A stretch of 64,000 nt of DNA. Origin: Pedobacter sp. R20-19 (GTDB lineage Bacteria > Bacteroidota > Bacteroidia > Sphingobacteriales > Sphingobacteriaceae). Location of the stretch: positions 310,001 to 374,000 of the forward strand of contig NZ_JCKI01000005.1 in NCBI RefSeq assembly GCF_000708265.2. The letters are read 5' to 3'. The notes below the pieces were generated by a model that saw nothing but the letters and a program-made list of their open reading frames with translations, ran no database searches and was not told the origin of the DNA. Of the stretch, positions 49,637 to 57,413 are shown one piece after another. The position numbers and the translations under genes were made by a program. The first letter of the stretch is position 1. Each line of letters begins with the position of its first letter.

Positions 49637-49903
49637 CTAATGATTTTCAATCTCCGCAATAATTTGATTAATTACGGGCGAATGCAATACAATGCGGTGA
49701 CTTTGTGGATCAAGGTCACTTTCAAATAAGGAAACTTCTTCGATCAATTCATCTAAAGGCAGCAATTGCCAATCTTCTCCGGGTGGCCTTAAAGCAGCAA
49801 TAATATGTCCTTCATGAATGATCTCATAAATACCATCAGCTTCGCTCACTGTTATGGGTGTATTGAGACCATCAAGACTTACCACAAGATTAAAAGATTT
49901 CAT
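49637..49903 (-). CDS. Hypothetical small protein
   Basis: An 88-residue acidic protein, not recognised by family. The segment Y-E-I-I-H-E-G-H-I-I-A-A-L-R-P resembles the small protein at 40208-40471. No signal or membrane helix. A 23-base hairpin (ACGAGTA/TACTCGT, 49939-49961) lies just upstream of its start. Confidence 0.5.
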   Translation of the reverse strand: MKSFNLVVSLDGLNTPITVSEADGIYEIIHEGHIIAALRPPGEDWQLLPLDELIEEVSLFESDLDPQSHRIVLHSPVINQIIAEIENH

Positions 49904-50064
49904 ATTAATGGAACAGGATTTGGCGAGAAAAGGTTTTAACGAGTATTTATTAATTACTCGTGCTGTTGATCATGCATATGATGCACGTATAAAATAATTA
50001 CCTCTGTTTCAGTAATTTAGTGCGGAGCATTTGCAAAATTGGATAATGCGTCTAAATTTGCGAA

Positions 50065-50370
50065 ATGACTGTGACTGTGCTGGCTATATTAGAGACTGAT
50101 TTTGTTCCTGCAAAACACCTGGCAAAAATCATGAATGACCGTTTAAACCGTGCGGCAAAAGAACTTGCTGAGGTACATCTTAAGGCGCTAACCGGAAGTG
50201 GATTTTCAAAGGATGACCTGGTGGTTTATTTAAGTTATAATCCAAAGTTTAAGATACGTTATCGCATTGTAAATGATGTTCCGGCAGATATAGAATATTT
50301 TGTTGCAGAATGCTGTGGCCGCCTGGGTTATATTTTATGGAGAACCAACCTCATCAATGCAGATCAATAA
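50065..50370 (+). CDS. Hypothetical protein
   Basis: A 101-residue protein starting MTVTVLAILETDFVPAKHLA. It has mixed helix and strand content, two Cys together near the end (A-E-C-C-G-R), and no signal peptide or membrane helix. I do not recognise a family and the neighbours give no hint. Confidence 0.5.
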   Translation: MTVTVLAILETDFVPAKHLAKIMNDRLNRAAKELAEVHLKALTGSGFSKDDLVVYLSYNPKFKIRYRIVNDVPADIEYFVAECCGRLGYILWRTNLINADQ

Positions 50371-50530
50371 GGAACGCTAATATCTTTCAGCTTTTCAAAT
50401 GACTCTAATCTTTAACATAAAGAAATACAATTAAATTTAATCATCACCTGCAAAACGCTTTTCCTTTAAGAAATAGCTGCTTAGCCAAAATTCTGGTTAG
50501 ATTGTGGCCATTCAATTTAACATTCTTTGT

Positions 50531-50538
50531 TATATTTG
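50531..50538 (+). promoter_or_regulatory. -7 promoter element of gatB
   Basis: TATATTTG matches the Bacteroidota TAnnTTTG element exactly. It lies 31 bases before the ATG at 50570 and inside the longer open frame, which supports the shorter gatB start. No well-spaced -33 TTG is visible. Confidence 0.6.
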
Positions 50539-50569
50539 CCAGTACGATACATTAAAGCATCATTTTTAT

Positions 50570-52027
50570 ATGAGTTCAGGGATACCCGAAAACCGATACG
50601 AGCTAGTTTCAGGATTGGAAATACATGTTCAGTTAAATACGAATACCAAAATATTTTCTGCTGACAGTGCATCTTTTGGGGCTTTGCCGAATCAAAATAT
50701 TTCAACAGTTTCTCTGGCTTTACCAGGAGCCTTGCCAAAATTAAATAAAGAAGTGGTAGCAAAGGCCATCCGGATTGGTTTGGCATTAAATTGTACCATT
50801 AATCAGGTAAATCATTTTGATAGGAAAAATTATTTCTACGCTGATTTGCCCAAGGGATATCAAATTACACAAGATAACCAACCCATTTGTATTAACGGAC
50901 ACTTAGAAGTAGAATTGAGCAATGGTTCGAAAAAGAAAATTGGCATAAACCGTATCCATCTAGAAGAAGATGCGGGTAAAAGCATCCACGATCAGGACGA
51001 TCATTACTCATTGGTTGATTTGAACCGTGCTGGCGTGCCCTTAATTGAAATTGTAACTGAACCAGATATCCGTAGTCCAGAAGAAGCATCAGCATTATTG
51101 AGTGAAATCAGAAAACTGGTACGGCATTTAAATGTTAGCGATGGTAACATGGAAGAGGGCAGTTTACGTTGCGATGCCAATATTTCTATCCGTGAAAATG
51201 GAACAAACGCTTTTGGTACCCGCTGCGAAGTGAAAAATTTAAATTCAATGCGTAACGTACGCAGGGCAATGGAATTTGAATTTACAAGACAGATAGAGGT
51301 AGTGAGCAATGGTGGATCGATTATCCAAAGCACTTTAAATTTCGATGCAGATAAGGGTACTACTTCGCCTATGCGAACAAAAGAAGAAGCAAATGATTAC
51401 CGTTATTTCGCTGATCCTGATTTACCGCCTATTCATATTTCTGATGAATGGCTATCGGAAATTAAGTCTGCTATGCCTGCTTTGCCGAACGAAATTTCCA
51501 GACAAATGATAGCGGAATTTGGAATCAATAAAGCTGATGCAACGCTATTTGCTGAAGACATAGATTTATTAAATTATTTTAATCAGGCTTTACCTATCGT
51601 TAACATCAAAAAGACACTCATTAACTGGCTAATCGGACCTATCCGTGCAGTTTTAAGTGAAAGAGGAATAGCGATTGCAGATTATAAAGTTAAACCAGAT
51701 CAGTTGGCGATAGCCATTAACCTGGTTGATGAAAAAAAAATTACGCAGCAAATTGCTATTCAACAATTACTACCAGCTATTGAAGAAACCGATAACGCAG
51801 ATGTTATGGGTTTAGCAAAGCAGTTAAATTTATTGATTACGGAAAATAGCAATGAGCTTGATGGATTTATTGATGAAGTGTTAAATAAATACCCGCAACA
51901 GGTAGAAGCCTATAAAAAGGGGAAAAAAGGTGTCTTAGGTTTATTTGTTGGCGATGTCATGAAACTGGCAAAAGGTAAAGCAGATGCCAAAAAACTAAAT
52001 GAATTAATATTAGAAAAACTTAAATAA
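50570..52027 (+). CDS. gatB: Asp-tRNA(Asn)/Glu-tRNA(Gln) amidotransferase subunit B
   Basis: A 485-residue subunit of GatCAB, which amidates mischarged Glu-tRNA(Gln) and Asp-tRNA(Asn). It contains G-L-E-I-H-V-Q-L-N-T-N-T-K-I-F at the start, D-R-K-N-Y-F-Y-A-D-L-P-K-G-Y-Q-I and H-L-E-E-D-A-G-K-S in the kinase-like domain, and a YqeY-like C-terminal domain. The ATG at 50570 fits the family start and the promoter position. The partners gatA and gatC are not in the window. It overlaps the next start by one base. Confidence 0.97.
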   Translation: MSSGIPENRYELVSGLEIHVQLNTNTKIFSADSASFGALPNQNISTVSLALPGALPKLNKEVVAKAIRIGLALNCTINQVNHFDRKNYFYADLPKGYQITQDNQPICINGHLEVELSNGSKKKIGINRIHLEEDAGKSIHDQDDHYSLVDLNRAGVPLIEIVTEPDIRSPEEASALLSEIRKLVRHLNVSDGNMEEGSLRCDANISIRENGTNAFGTRCEVKNLNSMRNVRRAMEFEFTRQIEVVSNGGSIIQSTLNFDADKGTTSPMRTKEEANDYRYFADPDLPPIHISDEWLSEIKSAMPALPNEISRQMIAEFGINKADATLFAEDIDLLNYFNQALPIVNIKKTLINWLIGPIRAVLSERGIAIADYKVKPDQLAIAINLVDEKKITQQIAIQQLLPAIEETDNADVMGLAKQLNLLITENSNELDGFIDEVLNKYPQQVEAYKKGKKGVLGLFVGDVMKLAKGKADAKKLNELILEKLK

Positions 52028-53139
52028 TGAAATTAAAGAACTTGAGCCTGATCGTGTTGATCGCGATTGCTTTTACGGCATGCAAACCTAAAGATAGTTT
52101 TACGATTGACGGTACATTCAAAAATCCGGGAACTGAGAAAAAAGTATTTCTGTTTGGCATGGAAAATAGCCAGATGGTAGCGATAGATTCAACCAATTTA
52201 TCAGAGAAAGGTGAATTTAAATTTATCAGGAAAACACCTTCGGTTGATTTTTTTAGGGTTTCTGTAGGTAACCATGAATTTATGTTAATTGCTAAAAACG
52301 GAGATGACATCAAACTGGAAGCAGATTTAGCAGATAAAACCATGGCCTATAAAATATCAGGTGCCAATGAAGTTGAAAAATTATCTGAATTAAATACCCT
52401 TAGAAATAATTTCGCTAAACAGGTAGAGAAACTGCAGGCAGATTTTGAAGCAAAGGTGGCTAAACAACCGCAAAACAGAGCCGCTATATTAGAGGAAGCA
52501 AAGCCACGGTATGAATCTTATATCAATCAGCTAAATACATCAATCCTTAAATTTGCAAAAGATAACAAAGGTACGTTAGCAAGTTTTTATGCAATGAATA
52601 CCTTAAGTCCACAAGAGTTTGAGGCCCAATTGGTGGCTTTTGCCGACGAAATTAAGGATGAGATTAAAGGAAATGCCACTGTAGATACATTTATTAAACA
52701 AATGGCTTTACTAAAAGCTGTTCAGGTTGGACAGGTAGCGCCATCATTCACTATTAATACTGCAGATGGAAAACCAGTAAGCTTAGAAGATTATAAAGGC
52801 AAATATGTTTTGGTAGATTTTTGGGCCTCATGGTGCCAGCCTTGTCGCCAGGAAAATCCAAACGTGGTCAAAGTTTATAATAAATACAAAACAAAGAATT
52901 TTGACATCCTGGGTATTTCATTAGATACGGATAAAGCTGCCTGGTTAGGCGCCATTAAAGCTGATGGTTTGATGTGGACACACGTTTCAGAATTGAAAGA
53001 TTTTAATGGAGAAACGGTTAAAAAATATCAGGTTCAGGCGATCCCAACATCATATTTAATTGATCCTGCTGGAAAAATCGTTGCAAAAAACCTTCGTGGA
53101 GATGAACTAGAGGCTTTCTTAGCCAAGACGTTACGTTAA
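52027..53139 (+). CDS. TlpA-like thioredoxin lipoprotein with DUF4369-type domain
   Basis: A 370-residue lipoprotein (A-F-T-A-C lipobox, Cys19). The first half has the DUF4369 pattern (I-D-G-T-F-K-N-P-G, D-S-T-N-L...G-E-F-K-F) and a helical linker. Residues about 230-370 are a thioredoxin-fold domain with the redox centre W-C270-Q-P-C273 and the cis-Pro segment I-P-T-S-Y. It acts on periplasmic or surface thiols. The start overlaps the gatB stop (TAATG). Confidence 0.9.
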   Translation: MKLKNLSLIVLIAIAFTACKPKDSFTIDGTFKNPGTEKKVFLFGMENSQMVAIDSTNLSEKGEFKFIRKTPSVDFFRVSVGNHEFMLIAKNGDDIKLEADLADKTMAYKISGANEVEKLSELNTLRNNFAKQVEKLQADFEAKVAKQPQNRAAILEEAKPRYESYINQLNTSILKFAKDNKGTLASFYAMNTLSPQEFEAQLVAFADEIKDEIKGNATVDTFIKQMALLKAVQVGQVAPSFTINTADGKPVSLEDYKGKYVLVDFWASWCQPCRQENPNVVKVYNKYKTKNFDILGISLDTDKAAWLGAIKADGLMWTHVSELKDFNGETVKKYQVQAIPTSYLIDPAGKIVAKNLRGDELEAFLAKTLR

Positions 53140-53170
53140 AACAAATTCAATGTTAAACTAATTTAAGTCG

Positions 53171-53226
53171 TTAACAATTTATTAACTTAGGCTTAACGAA
53201 TAGTTACAGCAGAGACAGTACTTTCG
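53171..53226 (+). promoter_or_regulatory. Tandem TTAAC direct repeats and -7 element upstream of the OmpR-type regulator
   Basis: TTAAC starts at 53171, 53182 and 53193, and TTACA at 53204, each exactly 11 bases apart, the spacing used by PhoB/OmpR-type regulators. A near-consensus -7 element, TACTTTCG, follows at 53219-53226, 17 bases before the regulator ATG. The last repeat sits where a -33 element would be, which suggests autoregulation. Confidence 0.55.
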
Positions 53227-53242
53227 TAACAAATATTTAACT

Positions 53243-53932
53243 ATGAACAACGCAGGTCAGAAAATATTAATAGTTGATGATGAACCAGACATTCTGGAAC
53301 TGATTGAATATAACCTTAAGAAAGAGGGATATCAGGTTTTTACGGCTGCAAATGGCCAGGAAGGCATTACAGTAGCTAAGAAGGTTCATCCTGACTTAAT
53401 CATTCTGGATATCATGATGCCTAAAATGGATGGAATTGAAGCTTGTCGTTTGATGAGAGCCATTCCTGAATTTAAAAATACTTTTATGGTGTTCTTAACA
53501 GCAAGAAGTGAAGAATATTCTGAAATTGCAGGTTTTAATGTAGGTGCTGATGATTATATTGCAAAACCAATTAAACCACGTGCATTAGTAAGTCGAATCA
53601 ATGCGATTTTAAGAAGAAATGCAGGTACTGAAGAGGTTTCTGAAAACAAATTAGAAATCGGTGATTTAGTAATAGACAGAGAAGCCTATTTGGTTTTTCA
53701 GGGCGGAAATAAAGTTGTTTTAGCCAAGAAGGAGTTTGAATTGTTATACCTTTTAGCTTCAAAACCAGGTAAAGTCTATACCCGTGAATCTATTCTTAAA
53801 AACATCTGGGAAGATTCGGTTGTAGTAACCAACAGAACAATTGATGTTCATATTCGTAAGTTAAGAGAAAAATTAGGTGAAACTTATGTGTCAACCGTTA
53901 AAGGAGTAGGATATAAGTTCGAACTATCATAG
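53243..53932 (+). CDS. OmpR/PhoB-family response regulator
   Basis: A 229-residue regulator. The receiver has D12-D13, phosphoacceptor D56 (I-I-L-D-I-M-M-P) and K107-type A-K-P-I. The C-terminal winged helix contains K-E-F-E-L-L-Y-L-L-A and T-N-R-T-I-D-V-H-I-R-K-L-R-E-K-L. No histidine kinase is adjacent, so its partner lies elsewhere. The repeats in front of the gene suggest that it controls itself. Confidence 0.93.
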   Translation: MNNAGQKILIVDDEPDILELIEYNLKKEGYQVFTAANGQEGITVAKKVHPDLIILDIMMPKMDGIEACRLMRAIPEFKNTFMVFLTARSEEYSEIAGFNVGADDYIAKPIKPRALVSRINAILRRNAGTEEVSENKLEIGDLVIDREAYLVFQGGNKVVLAKKEFELLYLLASKPGKVYTRESILKNIWEDSVVVTNRTIDVHIRKLREKLGETYVSTVKGVGYKFELS

Positions 53933-53950
53933 AAAGAGACATAAATATTT

Positions 53951-53993
53951 AAGCCGCAGATTCGCTGATTATCAGAGAGCCTGCGGCTTTTTG
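53951..53993 (+). terminator. Terminator of the OmpR-type regulator gene
   Basis: AAGCCGCAG pairs exactly with CTGCGGCTT, followed by TTTG. The loop contains the CGCTGATT theme also seen in the 39931 and 40048 repeats. Confidence 0.82.
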
Positions 53994-54126
53994 ATTTTAA
54001 GTTTATTTCTGTTTTTAGTAATCTAATGGACGCAAACATTACTGATGAAAGATTAAATAAATATGTACATCAATACCCTTTATCCTTATTATGCCGTTAA
54101 TTTCTATACCAATAAAAATAAATCCT

Positions 54127-54134
54127 TATTTTTG
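54127..54134 (+). promoter_or_regulatory. -7 promoter element of the RluA-family gene
   Basis: TATTTTTG matches TAnnTTTG exactly, 23 bases before the TTG start codon. It supports that start and implies a very short leader. No -33 TTG at a good distance. Confidence 0.5.
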
Positions 54135-54157
54135 CGGCTCATTAATAACATTACAGT

Positions 54158-54880
54158 TTGAAGTATCCAAATTTTAAAGATCTTATCCTTTTCGAAGACA
54201 ACGATTTTATTGTCATCAATAAACCACCTTTTTTGGCCTCACTAGATGAAAGAGGTGGTTCTGGCGAAACCAACGTTTTGCGTTTAGCCAAACAATATAG
54301 TGATGATGCTCAGGTTTGCCATCGTTTGGATAAAGAAACATCGGGTGCTTTAATTATTGCTAAAAATCCAGAAGCTTACCGTCATGCTTCCATGCAATTT
54401 GAAAGAAGGAAAGTAAATAAAACTTATCACGCAGTCGTAGATGGTCATGTTATTTTCGATCAGTTATTGGTTGATTTACCAATTCTGAATGATGGAAATA
54501 AAAACGTAACCATTGATCGTGCAGAGGGTAAAAGAGCAGAAACTATTTTTGATTCTTTAAAATATTATAAGCACTATACATTGGTAGAATGTAAGCCTAT
54601 AACAGGTCGAATGCACCAGATCAGGATTCACCTGGCTACACAACGGGCAGCAATTGTAGGTGACGATATGTATAAAGGTAAGCCAGTTTTTCTTTCTTCT
54701 ATTAAACGTGGATATAAATTAACCAAAGGTGAAGAAGAACAGCCAATTATGAAGCGTTTTGCCTTACATGCAAGGCATTTAGTCTTCAAAGGATTGGATG
54801 ATCAGGATATTGTTATTGATGCGCCATATCCAAAAGATTTTGCTACTTTGATTAAGCTATTAGATAAGTTTGATGCATAA
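54158..54880 (+). CDS. RluA-family pseudouridine synthase
   Basis: A 240-residue RNA-modifying enzyme. The catalytic motif H-R-L-D-K-E-T-S-G-A-L contains the essential Asp, and G-R-M-H-Q-I-R-I-H-L follows near residue 150. No S4 domain is seen. The start is a TTG, which is supported by the -7 element just upstream and by the family start V-I-N-K-P-P. The target uridine (23S rRNA or tRNA) cannot be told. Confidence 0.9.
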   Translation: MKYPNFKDLILFEDNDFIVINKPPFLASLDERGGSGETNVLRLAKQYSDDAQVCHRLDKETSGALIIAKNPEAYRHASMQFERRKVNKTYHAVVDGHVIFDQLLVDLPILNDGNKNVTIDRAEGKRAETIFDSLKYYKHYTLVECKPITGRMHQIRIHLATQRAAIVGDDMYKGKPVFLSSIKRGYKLTKGEEEQPIMKRFALHARHLVFKGLDDQDIVIDAPYPKDFATLIKLLDKFDA

Positions 54881-54896
54881 ATAATTGACCTAAAAA

Positions 54897-54927
54897 TTGT
54901 CTCGGATATCGTTTTTGCCTACATTTG
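54897..54927 (+). promoter_or_regulatory. Full -33/-7 promoter of the ClC channel gene
   Basis: TTG (54897-54899), a 20-base spacer, then TACATTTG (54920-54927): a complete Bacteroidota housekeeping promoter, 31 bases before the ATG. Confidence 0.75.
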
Positions 54928-54958
54928 GCACATTAACTCTCTATTAAAATCCAATAGA

Positions 54959-56749
54959 ATGTACATCCGCTTTGTCAATTACCTTGATAAGATCAATCAA
55001 TACAGAAAGTCAAAAATATCAAACCGTAATTTTCTAATTATACTGGCGGTAATCGTGGGGATTCTTGCCGGACTTGCAGCGGCTGCGATTAAAAGCTTAA
55101 CCCACCATATTGAAGAGTTCCTTCAATCAGACTGGCACTGGAAATATAAATACTACCTGTATTTCATCTTTCCAATGATTGGTATTTTCCTTACGGTTTT
55201 ATACATCAAATATTTCATCAGAAAAAGCAAGTTTGAAACAGGCCTAACACCATTGCTTTATGCTATTTCAAAAAAATCGAGCAGGGTAGAAGCACATAAT
55301 ATCTATTCACAAATTATAACAGCTGCTATTACGGTAGGCTTTGGGGGATCAACGGGTTTGGAAGCACCTATTGTAACCAGTGGTGCATCAATAGGTTCTA
55401 ATCTTGGTCGCTTTCTTGGCCTTTCATATCGTGAAATTACTATGCTGGTAGCTTGCGGGGCTGCTGCAGGTATCGCTGGAGCCTTTAACAGTCCGGTAGC
55501 TGGAATCGTTTTTGCAATCGAAATCTTATTGCCGGAGTTTACTATTCCGGCCTTTATTCCATTATTATTATCTGCGGCTACAGCAGCGGTAGTGGCTAGG
55601 ATATTTTATACCCAGCAACTATTTTTCCTGGTTACAGAAGGCTGGCAAATCAATGCCCTATTTTATTATGTGCTTTTGGCAGGATTAATCGGCCTTTTTT
55701 CCATCTATTTCACAAAAGCCAATTATGCGGTAAAGGGGCTATTTTATAAAATTAAGCATCCATACACCAAAGTGGTTGTGGGTGGTTTAATGCTTGGAGT
55801 GCTGGTATTTCTCTTCCCAACATTGTATGGTGAAGGTTATATCACCATGAAAAATTTATTAAGAGGAGATTATCTTGCGGTAATTAACAACAGTATTTTT
55901 GAAGATTACAATTCAATTTCGGCAATGGTGGTGCTGTTTACAGTGGTTACTATTTTTATGAAATCGCTTGCTACGCTAATTACACTTGGTGCCGGAGGTA
56001 ACGGTGGTACATTTGCACCCAGCCTGATTATGGGTGGTTTGATTGGTTTTATTTTTGCCTATGTGGTCAATCTTTCTGGTCTGGCACATTTAAATGTCTC
56101 TAATTTTATTGTAGCCGGTATGGCCGCTGCCTTGGGTTCAATTATGCATGCCCCATTAACAGGGATTTTCCTGATTGCAGAAATTACCGGTGGTTATATT
56201 TTAATGGTTCCGTTAATGATTACCACGGCAATTTCTTATGCGATTAATCGAAGCTCGCAGAAACACTCTATCTATACCAAAGTTCTTGCAGATAAAGGTG
56301 AATTGTTATCTCATGAAGATAAGGATACAACGGTTCTAAATCAAATGAAACTCAAGTACCTGATCGAAAAATCGTATCCTCAGCTATACATGAGCGATCT
56401 AATTGCTGAAAAAATGAATGAGATCGTTCAATCGCATAAAAATATTTGTGCCGTTACTGATGAGCTGGGAGATTTTAAAGGAATTATTTATATAGAAGAA
56501 CTCTTTAGCGAAATGGTTAATAATCCTGATAAAGCAAATTTATTAGCTACCAGCCTGGTACAACCTGCCCCAAATACCATTATGGAAAACGACGATCTTA
56601 AGGTTGTATTGCAAAAAATGGAGCAAGACAACGTTTGGCTTTTACCCGTAGTTGACGAGGCTAACCGCTATATAGGTTTCGTATCTAAAACAGCCATTTT
56701 CAATAAATACAGGGCACTATTAATGCGTCAGAATGACTATATGAGTTAA
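54959..56749 (+). CDS. ClC-family chloride channel/transporter with CBS domains
   Basis: A 596-residue membrane protein. About 10-12 helices carry the selectivity motifs G-S-T-G-L-E135-A-P (E135 is the gating Glu position) and G-A-G-G-N-G-G-T-F-A-P. Residues about 450-590 are two CBS domains that could bind nucleotides. The usual G-K/R-E-G-P motif is changed to G-L-E-A-P, a variant seen in prokaryotic ClC proteins. Whether it is a channel or a proton exchanger is not certain. It is monocistronic with its own promoter. Confidence 0.92.
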   Translation: MYIRFVNYLDKINQYRKSKISNRNFLIILAVIVGILAGLAAAAIKSLTHHIEEFLQSDWHWKYKYYLYFIFPMIGIFLTVLYIKYFIRKSKFETGLTPLLYAISKKSSRVEAHNIYSQIITAAITVGFGGSTGLEAPIVTSGASIGSNLGRFLGLSYREITMLVACGAAAGIAGAFNSPVAGIVFAIEILLPEFTIPAFIPLLLSAATAAVVARIFYTQQLFFLVTEGWQINALFYYVLLAGLIGLFSIYFTKANYAVKGLFYKIKHPYTKVVVGGLMLGVLVFLFPTLYGEGYITMKNLLRGDYLAVINNSIFEDYNSISAMVVLFTVVTIFMKSLATLITLGAGGNGGTFAPSLIMGGLIGFIFAYVVNLSGLAHLNVSNFIVAGMAAALGSIMHAPLTGIFLIAEITGGYILMVPLMITTAISYAINRSSQKHSIYTKVLADKGELLSHEDKDTTVLNQMKLKYLIEKSYPQLYMSDLIAEKMNEIVQSHKNICAVTDELGDFKGIIYIEELFSEMVNNPDKANLLATSLVQPAPNTIMENDDLKVVLQKMEQDNVWLLPVVDEANRYIGFVSKTAIFNKYRALLMRQNDYMS

Positions 56750-56786
56750 ATCCGAATACGGTAAAAAAAATGTCCGCAAGAGCAGG

Positions 56787-57275
56787 GATATGACTTACGA
56801 AGTTTTGCCGGGCTGTGTGAAGAAAAACTTCGTAAGTTTTAATTATAAATCATTTCTGCAACTCTGGTTGGTCGTTATTGAAGTTATGCAAGAGCATTCT
56901 TTGCCTAAAGCATTTCACAAATGAGATTACTTCAATCGATGAAAAATCGATTTCGCAATGACGGGAATATAACTTACGAAGTTTAGCGGGCTTGTGTGAA
57001 GGGAAACTTCGTCAGTTTAAATTATAAATCATTTTTGCGACTCTGGCTGGTCGTTGAGATTGCTTCAATAGATGAAAAATCGATTTCGGAATGAACGTGA
57101 TATAACTTACGAAGTTTTGCCGGCCTGTGTGAAAGGAAACTTCGTCAGTTTTAATTATAAATTATTTTTGCACTTCTGGTTGGTCGTTATTGAAGTTATG
57201 CAACAACATTCTTTGCCTAAAGCATTTCACAAATGAGATTGCTTCAATCGATGAAAAATCGATTTCGCAATGACG
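56787..57275. repeat. Three tandem copies of a 134-178-base intergenic repeat
   Basis: Units begin at 56787, 56965 and 57099, each with (G/A)ACTTACGAAGTTT, an opposing AACTTCGTAAGT or AACTTCGTCAGT about 25 bases later, a TCTGG-TGGTCGTT block, and an end block GATTGCTTCAATCGATG...TTTCGCAATGAC with self-complementary ends. The middle copy lacks a 44-base internal segment (ATTGAAGTTATGCAA to CACAAAT). The end block resembles REP-type elements. Confidence 0.85.
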
Positions 57276-57295
57276 GTAAAGTAAAATTTATTCTT

Positions 57296-57335
57296 AAACA
57301 ACAAAAGCAGGAACTGATTCCTGCTTTTGTTGTTT
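57296..57335 (-). terminator. 16-bp perfect hairpin after the NtrC-family gene
   Basis: AAACAACAAAAGCAGG pairs exactly with CCTGCTTTTGTTGTTT around AACTGATT. It lies 70 bases downstream of the minus-strand regulator stop codon. Confidence 0.75.
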
Positions 57336-57389
57336 ATGATCAAGATCCTTAAACCTTTTTAAGCTCTAGTAATTGCGATCGCTAGGAAT

Positions 57390-57413
57390 TCCCCCTTTAG
57401 GGGGCTAGGGGGT
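57390..57413. repeat. C/G-rich palindromic repeat overlapping a stop codon
   Basis: TTCCCCCTTTAGGGGG followed by CTAGGGGGT is a sequence type often found between genes in this phylum. It covers the last codons of the NtrC-family gene and supplies its TAG stop. Confidence 0.6.

Larger units (their letters stand above)
56750..57404. other. 655-base intergenic region filled by repeats
   Basis: No gene is seen. It holds three tandem copies of a 134-178-base unit, a 16-bp perfect hairpin that ends the downstream regulator transcript, and a C/G-rich palindrome at the 3' end of that gene. Confidence 0.8.

Noticed and set aside
56787..57275. Possible CRISPR array
   Set aside because: Units are 134-178 bases with similar interiors, not short repeats with unique spacers, and no cas genes are present.
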